Below are positions 22,861 to 34,866 of a DNA stretch of 64,000 nt, piece by piece. A program made the position numbers and the translations under genes. This stretch comes from Punica granatum (Eukaryota > Streptophyta > Magnoliopsida > Myrtales > Lythraceae). Every line of letters begins with the position of its first letter. Position 1 is the first letter of the stretch. The notes beneath the pieces were generated by a model. It ran no database searches and had not been told where the DNA came from. It saw only the letters and a program-made list of their open reading frames with translations. The stretch is from contig NC_045129.1 in the NCBI RefSeq assembly GCF_007655135.1, positions 10,044,001 through 10,108,000 on the forward strand. Reading direction: 5' to 3'.

Positions 22861-24834
22861 GGAATGATGACTTGACATATTTTTAGTAGATATTTTTATA
22901 AATTATATTGATAAATGTATTCTTGATGATGGGATCATGAAATTTGCATTATTGATGATGGAGTCCTGTAATTAGCAAGTTGTGAGAGTGTTTGTAATTC
23001 TCTGTCTTTAAATATTTTAAAATTGAATTTATGAATATTATTTGAAAAAGGACCCCTGAATTTGGGAATATTATTTGAAGATGGACCACAACGGTCCATC
23101 TGACCATGTATATAAATTTTTTGTATTTCGATAATTATGTATATATATATATATTTATTTTATTGTATTTCTAATCAATTCTTGTACCATGCTTTCCTAT
23201 TAATGTTTATGGAGAAATTAGGTTGAGCATTATCAGGAGAAATAACTAAGAGACGGCAACTATGGCATATTAATTTTAGTTTATATAGTGTATATTACTT
23301 AATGGAATGTAATATTTGTAAAATTTTATGTATTCCTATCAATGGTATGGATTCAAAATGCCTAATTTTTTGTATTCGTATCAATGGCATTGAACGAATT
23401 AAAGAAGAGCTTTCATTGAGGAGTCAGAATTAATAAATGTAACTAAGTCAAAACCTTAATTTACGATAGATAACAATATTACATATATATATATTGATTA
23501 AAATATTCCTCAACAATTTGAGGAAATAATTAAGAAATTTACATTTTATGACTTATTCAACCATTTAGTATTGGCCCAAAAAAACATGTTGTAAAACATC
23601 TAATATAAATAGAATATATTATATTTTCAATATTAATCATAAGTCTATCACATAATTATAAAGTAGAATAACTGTTTTAGTACATACATGCCGAGAAAGT
23701 GAGGAATTAATGAAACAAAATTTGCTAAAACTAAAAATTTATAAAAAAAACCATTGTATTTGAATATTTCAGAATTTCCTTCTAAAGATTTTTTTATATT
23801 GAACTTATCTGTGTGCCAATTATGTTCAGTATTTTTATTATTCTTGTATTTCCGTGAATGGAAACACTAATGCGGGGTTTGTGGGGTCAAATTAATTCAT
23901 TTCTTTTTTACAATTATTAAATTCATCATTTGTTTTTTTTGTGTATTTATATATAGGTTATTGTATTAAAAAAGATGAATAAAGAAACGCTCAATCAAGA
24001 GCCAAGAAAGTAGTATAAAATCATATGTGGCAAGCTCTCATCGAACGAATGGTGGCCTCTCATTGTATAAGCCCGGAGAGTCAATTAAATATCTATAATA
24101 GATAATGTTCTTTTATGCTACATTGGTTTCACTGTAATGGAATAAGCCATTAATGAAATAAGTATGTAATGTGAATTAATATGTAATGGAATTAAGATTA
24201 CATATGAACTTACTTGTTTGGTTAGATGCAATAGAGGAAATAACAACTACAATTCTTAAATTTGGTTTGTGAAAATTGATGCAGAGGTTACGAAATTACC
24301 CCTCCTATGCAAAGAAGAAAATGCCCCCTCAACAAATATTAAAATTTTATTTATGGGTTACGAGGGCTTTTTTTTGTTAAAAAAAAAGATTACTATCTGA
24401 GTGGGAATGTAGTTAAACACTTCCTGCTAGTGGTAATGTGAATTGCTAGATAAGTGATAATGTGGTTTCCCATCAACATGCAGATTACCAGTTATTTGGT
24501 TCAACTACACCTAGTAATTTAGTGGGACCAGGGAATTTAAAATTAGATTTCCAATAATCTACACAGATTACCTCATACTAAATGCCCTCCTAGTTTTCTT
24601 TGGAAGGCAACCCTCTCGCTATCATGAATTATCTTTCACAAGATTCCAATTCAAGATTTTACTTGCGAATACAGGCGTGGAACTCACCTGAATCAACTAA
24701 TATTGGTTCCTTGTAGAAATTATTTCCACGTGCTAAATTTCATAGTTGATATGCGATTTTGAACCGTGATTTAGACAATCGTTGGAACGCCTTTTCCTAA
24801 TTAATGTACTTGATACAATTACATTCGGAGATCA
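22861..24834. other. AT-rich intergenic region
   Basis: No gene is seen. A TA microsatellite lies near 23,135-23,153. The stretch 24,120-24,570 has a TTGGTTTCACTGTAATGGAA-like start and repeated 'GATTAC' words that could mark another old MITE, but I could not define ends. Confidence 0.4.
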
Positions 24835-25056
24835 CTACGCACGTAGAAGCATCATCAACTGACGTGGAGCAACTGAATCAAAATTCTGCATGATCTTTTC
24901 TTTTTGTTCAATAATCCCGAGATTAGTCTTCTTGTAACATAAGTTAAAAAATTTGCTTGCCACCCTTCCTCTTGCCTCAATTCCTCTCTCTGTTTTTCTA
25001 ACTTCTGTTTCTAAGTCCGACATGGCCTGAAAATAAGATACTTCTAAAGTGAACAA
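24835..25056 (-). other. Unassigned 73-codon minus-strand open frame
   Basis: Charged, helix-prone peptide (DLETEVRKTERGIEARGRV near the start) ending at 24,835. It lies just left of the TLDc duplicate. No family is recognised and no splice signals decide whether it is an exon; it could be chance. Confidence 0.15.
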
Positions 25057-25129
25057 GGGACGCTTATCCTGTCCATTTGACAGCCTTTCCCAGCTTCATT
25101 TGATCAGCGATCAACTTTTCCTTTTTTAT

Positions 25130-26040
25130 AATTTTAAAGAATCAAGTTGATCTGATCGTTCCAAGAGACTGAGAAAAGGAATGTAAGAATTCTCCAAACA
25201 GCAATAGATGCTTTTAGTCAGTAGCCCAATTCATTGCAGAGGCATAAGAACTCTTTTCTATAGCAAAATTGGGTGGAAACCGCGTAGGCATCATAAGAAC
25301 TTCTTTCTATATACAGAGGCATATATACACGTTTATGCGGAAATTCGAACATTCCCCAAAAGGGCAGAAATTTGCCACTTTCTTTGCTTGGTAAAGGAAG
25401 ACGTGAAGAAAGCATTAACTTTTAGCTTTCTATAAGGAAGATCGTCAGTAGTGTTAATAAGTCTACCATCGGCAAATCCCAGGTTCCTCTGTTCGGCTTA
25501 AAGCAAGCACCTCCTCATACTTGGAAGCATACACAAACGCCCACAACTGCATCACGAGAAAATATGTTGCGATTAAAATTTAAAGGAAAGAAGAAAAGGA
25601 AGTGTCGCAAGCACGAAACATATTTGTGAAGTTCTGTGCGATGAATGAGACAGAGACAGGCCCCGACTTCCTTTACTTCAAAGTCCTGAGAATCAGCGAG
25701 ACAAGGATTCCCATATGTTTCCGAGCTTGAACTTGAGCCATTCAATCTTCACAGGTGAAGACATGAATTAGGTAATAATGAAACTCAGAAAACTTGTCGA
25801 AACTGGTCCTTAGTTTAGATGATACTTTTTCTTTGCTGAAAATGCATCTGGCAAGGCAAGAAGCATTCGGGGATGTCACTAAGCTCCTGCCAACTTGTTG
25901 GGAAAAATGGGCCCATCAATTGTATACCAATGGTTTAGCGATTAAGAAACAATAAATTAAACAAATTAGATAGGAGTAAAGATTAAGCAAGTAATATGGT
26001 ATGGTGTCAGGTTTTCAGTTCAATGCAATGATTGTTGGAA
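25130..26040 (-). pseudogene. Truncated duplicate of the TLDc gene 3' end
   Basis: This ~0.9-kb segment is colinear with 55,830-56,960, the last exons and 3' flank of the intact TLDc gene. It shares the 3' flank (about 25,195-25,440), a last exon at 25,550-25,466 and the penultimate exon at about 25,752-25,668 (SETYGNPCLADSQDFEVKEV). The terminal exon reads LWAFVYASKYEEVLALS...GICRW and is intact. The donor after the penultimate exon is lost: GAG|GTGTGT in the intact gene is replaced by GGGGCCTGT. Near 25,877 the copy skips about 222 bp that in the intact gene contain exon 6. Exons 1-5 are absent. It cannot make a TLDc protein. Confidence 0.85.
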
Positions 26041-26080
26041 GGAGTCTTCATATTCTTATTGATAAACATGACATTCCCGA
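26041..26080 (-). mobile_element. LINE reverse-transcriptase fragment, distal piece
   Basis: The minus strand reads GNVMFINKNMKTPSNN, the continuation of the LINE fragment at 30,284-30,590 once the 4.2-kb insertion is ignored. It abuts the TLDc duplicate on its left. Confidence 0.5.
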
Positions 26081-29000
26081 TGTGCGCACCCGAATTTCAT
26101 CTCGTCGGGGCACGCGTGCGCGCGCCTATGCAACGCGGCTTGGGAGTGTCCACCTTCCCGGGGACGCGCGACGGACGCACGTGAGAAGGAGTCGCCACTT
26201 GCCATTTTACGACCCGAAGGTCGAGGGCCGGCAAGTTACCCGGGTCTAGGGGTACGGGGTACACCTAATTGCTACGGCATATGGTCTGCGAAACCCGAAG
26301 TTCCGAATTCGGGGGTTCTGTTACATGCGAGCCTATATCTTGCATGCCCTATCGGTACTCTAGCTTGTCTAGGCTTGCCATTTTAATTTAATTACCGCTT
26401 AATTAGGTTCCGCTCATCTTACGCGTTTTGACACCGTAAATTCGAAGGAACACTCCGACCGTCCACTCTCCGACCGGGATTCTTACATGAATAAATGTAC
26501 AACATAAATCCTTACATTGTCCTCTCAAATAAATAAAATACAAATTACAGCAACTGAATCCCGGTCGAATCGCGTTCGGTTATTATTCCACTCGTGCTCA
26601 CCGTGTGGTTTGAAAAGACCGGAATTGAAATTAAGATGCGCTCAGTGTTAGGGGGGGTAGACCCCGTGATCTACGGTGGGGGGTTGGATCCCCTATGGGT
26701 CGCATCCTAAGGGATCGAGCTCGATCCGCATAACAAAACAAGTGCAATAATGTAACAAAACGGGCATAAATAAGCAAATAACGGGATTTTGTTATTGTCG
26801 AATTTACGTGAATTAACCGATTATTAACCGGGGTATCTTGGCATACAAATCCTACCCTAAAACAAACAAATTAGGTACAAGGTGTGAATCGATCAAGGAT
26901 CGCCTCGGGAAGGTATTTCGCATTTGGCATTATTTTCAAGGACTTGACGTACATGACGTCTGTTGTCAAATCTTGTGTTCGTGGGTTGCTTTTAGAATTC
27001 TTCTATGTTGTGACACTACGGTTGTTACAGGTTATTACCGAACATTGATTCCGCCTGTACATCCTAGAACCTAGTGTTTATCCCACTATTGCCCATTTTG
27101 TCTTAGCCAAGTATACAATTAGTCCGGTATTTGTATTTTGAGCCAATCCACCCGAACTAACTACCCGAGACTATGCTAGAGTAATAAAAAACTCATCGGT
27201 CGAATAAAGCGGGCTGTGCAGATGAAGCTGCGCCTAGACAGGTAGCCCATCCCTACCCTAATACCGTAGTGTTTCTATTATTCTAACCCTAGGGGTGTCG
27301 CTAAGTTGCAAATAGACGATTTTGCCCTTGAGGTGAAAATATTTTCAGAAAAGAGAGATCATGCGGCGCGGGCCGCCTCGGCCTGTGACCGGCGCTAACC
27401 GATCCCCTGGACCCTCCAAGGTTGTCAAGAACCCCAGAAAACCAAAAGATCGGTTAATCTATCCGGAAGTGATCTAAGAAGAACTTCCACATCCCGACCT
27501 GAGTTTCCTGAAATCAGGTGAGGCCTCGAGTCAAGACGCGCAAGTCCTTCCTGGACATCCATGTCACATCGAGCCATGTGTCTCAATTTTGATAAAATTT
27601 GCAAGTTTTGAAAAGGGCACCAACGCATGTTTGCAACCTATCGACGCGTGTTACCGGTTTATTACCAATTTGTACAAAATCATTAGGGCCAAGTGAATTA
27701 ATTAATCGCATGAACGTCCAATTACCTCGTTAGTGAAATTATTGATTAAACTAATTAATGTTTTGCCAAATGCTCTAAATATTCGGGTTTCAGACCGTCG
27801 AGCCGATCATTGATGGACCGTCCGATGCGAATCCTAATTCCCGACCACCTTAGGATTTAAAAATTAATTTTAGGTCGAGTTTGCATGATTAATCCGATTC
27901 ATGTGAGGTTTCGATTAAAACGAGAATAAAGTATTTAAGCACGGATCATGAATACATTATCACGTCAAGCACAACGAACATGCAAATTTACACAATCGGT
28001 GCCGCCATGGTCATGATGAACACATACAAGCACACGCAAACATAATGTTGAAAATTGATAAAACGACACTGACTCATGCGAGCAAAAATCATGCAAAGAG
28101 CACGCATCATCACGTTGTATGCAAAATAATTACAAGGATAAAATATTTAAACGGGGCACACACGTTGTCGATCGGGGATCCAAGTAAGTAGGGGTTGGAT
28201 ATCTTAAAAATGTCCAGGGACTTATTTGAATAATTTTAAAAGAACAGGGACTGATTTAAAAATTCGGATAAAGTTTCGGGGACTGATTTGAAAATTCTGA
28301 AAAATTGGGGACTGTGTAAGAATTACTGAAAATATCCCCAGGACTCCTTTGGAATGAATCTGAAAGTCCGGGCTGATCTGTAAATAAAAATGCCCCAAGG
28401 ACTGAATTGAAACGACACGAAAAGTTCCGGAACGGATTTTTTAGAAAATTCTGGAAATTTCGAGGACTGATCTGGAAGTATCAAAATGACCGGGACTTGA
28501 ACCGAAATAATTCAAAATTTAGGGCTGATCTGAAAAAGGCGAAAATGACCCCGGGACTAAATTGAAACAACTTGAAAAGGTCCTTGGAGTGCTTGAAAAA
28601 TTCGAAAAATTCCAGGACTGAATGGGAAATGGTACAAATGACTGGGACTTGGCTGAAAGGAATTTTAAAATTTGGGACAGATCTAGAAAAATAAAAATGC
28701 GTCCTCTGGACTGAAATGAGACAAAATGAAAAGTTCGTAAAATCGAGTTCGCAACAAATCCGATCACCCACACGACCCAATAACGCTCATTTCACATCAT
28801 ATTCGTCCAAGCAAGCATTAATATTCAGAATCGGAGCCCTAAACATGCCACTGAGTCGGAGATTTACCTAGTTCGGGAAGTTGAGGGGTGATTCTGTAAA
28901 TAAAAAAAATTAAAAAAATTAAGAATTCGCCGGGGAGTTGGGCTGCTGAGGGAGAATTGGGCCGGACTGGGCCCTTGAGATTTGGACTGGGCCGATTGGG

Positions 29001-30283
29001 TTGTTGGGTGCTGGACTGGGCCGTCGGTGGGTCGGGCCGTGCCGAACGGGATTGCTGCTGGGCCGGGCTGGACGGCTACCGCTGGGTCGGACCGAATGGC
29101 TGGGCTGCTGGGCGGTTGGGCGGCTACCTGTGCTGGCCCGGAGAGGAGGAGCCAACGGTTAGCAAAAATAATGAAACGAAGGAGAAGAAGGGAGGCGGTT
29201 CGGGGCGGCTCGGGTGGCAGCTCGGGTGAGCTGAGGGCCGAACGGGGAGCTGAGGGAGCCGAGGTGAGGGAAAGCCGGAGAATGTGCGGAGGGAGGCGTG
29301 AGAACCGGGATCCGAATTGCGGGGGTTCGAGATCAGGAGCTGCGAGCGTCCGGACCGAACGGGCTCCGGGTTTCCGCGAAAAATCGAGCTGCGGGCCGTG
29401 AGCTATGGGAGACCGCGTGTGAGTTGAGGGATTTTTTTCGTGAACTCCCGGCCGAACTGTGAGCTGCCGAGAGAGAGAGAGAGAGAGTCCCTCCGAAAAA
29501 TCGAGCTCCTCTTTTAAAGCTCGAGCTGAGAGTGAAAAATAATGCCCATCCTCCCGAGAGCCGATCCCCGTTCGAGCTGAGGGTCCTTCCCTTTTTTCCG
29601 TGAGTTCCGGTTTTTTTTTTTTCTAAAAAAAAACCGAGAGAGATAGAGAGAGAGAGAGATGGCGTTGCGTGTCGAAAATCGTTGGCGTGTTCAGAGGGCT
29701 TGGCGTGTGGCAGGCCTCTGACGCCGTGCAGTCACGGGCTCGGGTTCATCGCCGTCTGGGTGCAGAAAGAGAAAAGGAAAAAGAAAGAAAGAAAAAGAAA
29801 AGAAAGGAAAGAAGAACAAGGAAGAAGAAGAACAGGAGGAAGAATGATGAGAAGTCAGGCAACGGTCAGAAGTCGTCTGACTTCTGACCGGCTCTGACTT
29901 TTGACTTTTTTTTTTTTTTCGAATTTCAAGATCGACGGGCGTACAAATTTAAAATCTCGTCTTCTTGATCGGACGCCGGAAAATAATTCGAGACCGCCAT
30001 CACGCTCCGAAAAATTTGATGATCGATATTATGCGATGAAAATATTTTCAATCTCGAATTTTGTCTCGAATTTTAAAAATTGACGTCGATGTACGCGAAA
30101 TTCAAAAACGTCCCCAAATAGTATTATTTTTGAAAAATTATAAAATTGGTGTTAAATCAAGAAAATATCATTTTCAAAAAGTCGTGAATACTCAAGTAGT
30201 TAATTGGAAATACTTCCCTCACGGGTGGCAAAAACGACGATTCTGCCCCTCTGAAGCCGGTGGACCAAAATTGGGTGCTGACA
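26081..30283. mobile_element. 4.2-kb probable solo LTR (long-LTR Gypsy/Tat-Ogre style)
   Basis: The insertion begins TGTGCGCACCC and ends GGGTGCTGACA, imperfect inverted ends with TG...CA. The pentamer CCCGA stands on both sides (26,076-26,080 and 30,284-30,288). The interior has no gag, protease, RT or integrase and no second copy of either end. A single long LTR left by recombination therefore fits better than a full element; a non-autonomous LARD is the alternative. LTRs of 4-5 kb are known for Tat/Ogre-type Gypsy elements. It holds a G+C-rich left end with 'CGCGCGC' runs, a degenerate ~35-45-bp tandem array (28,190-28,745), a G-rich stretch (28,930-29,400) and GA microsatellites. Open frames in it are chance. 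Confidence 0.75.
28190..28745. repeat. Degenerate short tandem array inside the 4.2-kb LTR
   Basis: At least a dozen units about 35-45 bp long share a core close to GGGACTGATTTGAAAATTC, for example near 28,210, 28,243, 28,276, 28,305, 28,398, 28,462, 28,550 and 28,612. The units vary in length and sequence. Confidence 0.7.
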
Positions 30284-30590
30284 CCCGAGATAATCTGAGT
30301 CGACATTCCCGAGATAATCTGAGTCCAGCTTGAGCTTTTCTTTTCCGAGGCATTGCTTGGTGAGGCGGCGCCTTTGGGCTCGAATATTTTTGTAGAAGAA
30401 GACACCAACATTTGGCGAAATTTACTTCTTGCCATGACCATACGCAGAATTTGTCAAGGATCAGCCCGATATGGTTGATGTCAGAGGTGAAGGCCAGGGA
30501 AAGTATGATGAGATTTTCCGTGAACATGGGGTGCGAGATGCGGGTTCGCCTCGATGGATTTGGGTGGTTTTAATATCACGATTTGCTTTC
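30284..30590 (-). mobile_element. LINE reverse-transcriptase fragment, proximal piece
   Basis: The minus strand reads TRISHPMFTENLIILSLA, a decayed form of the 'ISHLFFADDLILF' catalytic block. It continues through INHIGLILDKFCVWSWQEVN and a frame change to RRRLTKQCLG and LKLDSDYLGNV, matching the post-catalytic part of plant L1 reverse transcriptases. It is the target into which the 4.2-kb LTR inserted. A 24-bp unit is present twice in the restored target (see findings). Confidence 0.6.
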
Positions 30591-31386
30591 CTATATAGAA
30601 TACGGGACAAAAGATTTGGTCTTGTTGTCCAAGAGCTTGCTTGCTTGCCTGCTATCGGTTTGCTCACATTTCAGCTTACTGTAGAGTAGAGTAGACAGCT
30701 GAGCCGCTTTCTATTCTATACGATTTGATTTGGTTAGCAGCTTGTCTTTTGTAACTCATCTTTGCTTCTGATGAGACTGTTATAGTTTTGGAAACGTTTG
30801 GATGACTGGGTGCGGTAATTAATTGTGGTAGATATGAGGTTGATACTAATTACACATGGAAATGGCAGGATGCATCCGATCAAAGTTTTTATTATTTTGT
30901 CTTTGATGATGTGATGATATCTGCTGCTGCATCCAGTCATTAAGCTTGCTTCGCCTGTTCTTAGTCAAGTGGGATCACAATGTGTATATGGGCAGTTTAT
31001 CCTGGCTGGTTACTCAAAGGTGATGACTTGCACATTGATTTATCCCCTTCCACTAATTCCAACTACAGTCTACGCCGGGAAGTTCTCTCCTTTAGTGATG
31101 TAACACAATAGCTAGCTAGCTAGCTTCATGACATAATATGTTATGAGCTGCTTCGATCTTTGGTGAAATTACTGGGGTGGACATAATAATAATAATCATG
31201 GTTTTAGATGGACTTAATACTCCAGCGCAAGATGGCACTGCCGCTGTTGTGTAATGTTCTTGTGTTAATTTTTAAGCTTCATCCCGGTTGTTATTTACTT
31301 AATTTAGTTGATTTCATCTCTTATTATACTTCTTGGTGGGATGGATGCATTTGATGAAACTATGCAGTTATTGGCGATTTACTGGG
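30591..31386. other. Region before the LeuRS copy
   Basis: No coding signal. A CTAG-repeat (TAGCTAGCTAGCTAGC) lies near 31,110. A pyrimidine stretch and CAG just before 31,370 resemble a splice acceptor, so this may be the 5' untranslated intron of the ancestral LeuRS gene. Confidence 0.4.
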
Positions 31387-34300
31387 ATGAAGACTGAGGC
31401 TGAGGCTGGTACTTCTCCCAAACACAAAAGAAGCATAAAAAAAGAAGACTTGAGGCTGGGGAGAGGTTTGCTAGGAGGGAACGTTTGTTGGAGATTGAAT
31501 CCACAGTCAGGACCTGGTGGGCGGAAAATGATGTTTTCAAGGCCAAGCCTGGTGAAAAGCCTCCTCAACCAGGGGAAAAGTTCCTTGGAAATTTCCTATT
31601 TCCTTACATGGATGGATATTTGCACCTTGGGCATGCCTTCTCTCTGTCAAAGGTTGAATTTGCAGTTGCTTTCCATAGGCTTAGGGGGGCAAATGTCCTG
31701 TTGCCATTTGCTTTCCACTGCACCGGCATTCCAATCAAGGCAGCAGCCGACAGACTTGCTCGGGAAGCTAGACAGTATGGTGATCCCCCAGCATTTCCTA
31801 AAAAAGATGAGGAGGAGCAGCAGCTGAATCAGGAGCCGGAACTCGAGAACCAAGGGGGTAATGAGCCGACTATGCAAGATAAGAAGTTCAAAGGGAAGAA
31901 GTCAAAGGCTGCCGCAAAATCAGGTGGGCGGATGTACCAGTGGGAGATCACGAAAAGTCTTGGGCTCTCCAACAGTGAAATCTCGAAGTTCCAGGACCCA
32001 CATAACCCGCTGAGCTTCTTTCCACCGTTGGCCAAGGATGATCTCGAGGTGTTTGGCTTAGGTTGTGATTGGAGATGTTCATTCATTACTACAGATATGA
32101 ACCCCTTTTATGATTCATTTGTAAGGTAGCAGATGAGGAAGTTAAAATCTATGGGGAAGATTGTCAAAGATATGCGATACGCGATGTACTCTCTGCTGGA
32201 TGGTCAGCCTTGTGCTGATCATGATAGGGCGAGCGGAGAAGGGGTTCAGCCCCAGGACTACGCTCTCATCAAGATGGAGGCGGAAAAGAGTAGTTTTGGC
32301 AGCAGCCAGCTATTTTGAGACCAGAGACAATGTATGGCCAGACAAATGCCTGGGTGTTGCCTGAGGGCCAGTACGGAGTCTTTGAGGTCAATGATACCGG
32401 CGTGTTCATCCTTTCAAATTGGGCAACCCGCAATCTTGCATACCTGAGGTTTTCTAGGATCTTATTAGACTTCCCTTGACTTCCCTTCTGAGAAACCTAG
32501 TTGCTTGTTGGAGCTGACTGGACACGATCTTATTGGACTTCCCTTGATGTCCCCACTCTCATTTAATGAAATTATCTATGCTATTCTTATGATGACCATC
32601 CTTATAGACAAAGGTACGGGGATTCTGACCAGTGTACCAAGTGATGCCCCCGATGACTATATTTCCTTGCATATATTGAAGACAAAACCAGGTCTTAGGG
32701 AGAAGTATGGCTCGAAGGATGAGTGAGTTTTGCCCTTTGGGATTATACCAATCATAAATATTCCTGAATACATAAATAAGCTGCTCAGAATGTATGCAAA
32801 GACATGAAGATCTTCAATCAGAGAGAGAAGGAGAATCTTGCAGAAGCTAAGCAGAGGACATATTTGAAGGGCTTCTCTGAAGGGACGATGCTTGTGGGAG
32901 ATTACACGGGTATGAAAGTGCAGGAATCAAAGCCACTGATTAGGAACATGCTTATTGAGACCGATCAGGCTATTATGTACAGTGAACCGGAGAAGCGAGT
33001 CATGTCAAGGTCAGGTGATGAATGTGTTGTGGCTTTGACAGATCTGTGGGACATCACCTACAGTGAACCCGAGTGGAAAAAAAAATGGCAGGGGAGTGTG
33101 TATCGAGTATGAATTTGTACTCTGATGAAACAAGGAATGGCTTTGAGCATACATTGAGTTGGCTTAATCAGTGGGCTTGCTCGCATTCTTTCGGGCTCGG
33201 AACTCGCATTCCTTGGGATGAGCAGTTTCTCATGGAGTCTCTATCTGACTACTATTTACATGGCTTATGACACTGTAGCCCACCTTCGACATGGTGGGGA
33301 CATGTATGGCTCAAGCCCACTGATAAAGCCTGAACAGATGACCGACGAAGTCTGAGATTTTATCTTATGTGGCAGTCCATACCCAAAATCCTCCGATATT
33401 CCTTCATCAGTCCTCTCAAATGAAGCAGGAGTTTGAGTACTGGTACCCCTTTGAACTGAGAGTCTCGGGCAAGGATCTCATTCAGAACCATTTGACATTC
33501 TGCATATACAATCACACTGCCATCATGTCCAAGCCCCATTGGCCTCGTGGCTTCAGGTTTAACGGTCTCCTCATGCTGAATAACGAGAAGAATGTCCAAA
33601 CAGACTGGAAATTTTAAGACTGCGCGACAGGCTATTGAGGGATTTTCAGCTGATGCCACTAGAGTTTCTCTCGCCGATGCTGGTGATGGCGAGGATGATG
33701 CCTATTTTGTATCTGGTACTGCAATGCTGCAATCCTGTGACACACGAAGGATCTCACTTGGATGGAAGAAGTTATAGCTGCAGAATCTTCTGTAAGGATG
33801 GGCCAACCTTCTACTTTTGCTGATCATGTGTTTGCAAACTGAACGTTTAAATGTCCCTCAAAAGTAAGTAAATAGACCCGAAACATATAAAAACGAGGTC
33901 CTCGATAACGCGATATAAAGACGATTCTTTGAAGCCTGTGGTTCTTGTTGATGGTCTGCAGGTATGTGAATCTACAGATATTCAACATTGCAACGAACCC
34001 TTAGGATGGTCTTCTCTTATAATTGATGCTCGATTAGACAATTGGACAAGATTAACACTGCAGTCAGAATGTCCGCGCAGCAATATCAGGATTATATGTT
34101 CCGTGAAGCTCTCAAGACTGGCTTTTATGATCTTCAAGCTGCAAGGGACGGGTACAGATTCTCCTGTGGTGGTTTATGGACGTGCAGACACGGCTCATTG
34201 CATCTTTCTGCCCTCATTATGCAGAGTATGTTTGGCTGGCGCTTTTGAAGAAGGAAGGTTTTGTGATTAAAGCTGGGTGACCTGCTGCTGATGCTCCAGA

Positions 34301-34866
34301 TCTGACCCTGAGGAGCGCAAATAAGTATTTGCAGGACTCAATTAAATTGATGAGGAAACTTGCTTCAGAAGCAGCTATTGGGTTCACAGAGAGGAAATGG
34401 GGAAGCTGCCCTTGTTACAGCACTAACCGAACAGAGGCTGAGAGGATTGATATATGTGAACGAGCATTTTGATGGGTGGAAAGCTGAGTGTTTGAGGATA
34501 CTGCAACAGAAGTATAACAGCGAGACCCCATCTTTTGCACCAGACAGAGAAATACTTGAACCCCTGAGGCAGAGCATCGGCGACTTTAACCACAAGGACT
34601 GTCTGCCCTTCTTGTAGTTCAAGTTCAAGAAGGATGAGACAATTGCTCTCAGGGTTCAGGCTCTGGATCTGAAGCTTCCTTTCAGAGAGGTTGAAGTTCT
34701 TCGGGAGAACTTGGATCTGATTAAGAGGCAAATTGGTCTTGAAGAAGTGGAAGTCTTGTCTGCAGCAGACCCTGATGCGCTTGCTGGAGCCGGTACGCTT
34801 GTCTCACTGTTGAATCAGACGCCTCCTTCGCCAGGAAAACCTATTGCTATCTTCTTGCTGTCGTAA
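31387..34866 (+). pseudogene. Cytosolic leucyl-tRNA synthetase pseudogene, full length
   Basis: The intact enzyme (~1,090 aa, class I) charges tRNA-Leu. The family order is kept from the N-terminus to the C-terminal NPPSPGNPTAIF-like end (34,810-34,866). Pieces: MKTEAEAGTSPKHKRS (31,387), a frame change near 31,440, then LLEIESTVRTWW and PYMDGYLHLGHAF (HIGH-type motif, about 31,620). A Trp-to-stop TAG lies at 32,127-32,129 after DSFVR. The editing domain follows in several frames (SNWATRNLAYL, LLELTGHDLIGLPL, GTGILTSVPSDAPDDY). Next come MVL-type YLKGFSEGTMLVGD, SWLNQWACSHSFGLGTRIPW (33,155), WYPFELRVSGKDLIQNH and a KMSKS region near 33,592 split by a frameshift. A ~200-bp non-coding stretch (33,845-34,050) may be a retained intron. 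About ten disablements rule out function. Whether a working copy exists elsewhere cannot be told. Confidence 0.9.

Noticed and set aside
28919..29401. Open frames rich in Gly, Trp, Arg or Pro on both strands
   Set aside because: They arise from the G+C-rich part of the 4.2-kb LTR and have no domain or start context.
33360..33659. 99-codon minus-strand open frame
   Set aside because: Antisense to conserved LeuRS pseudogene sequence.
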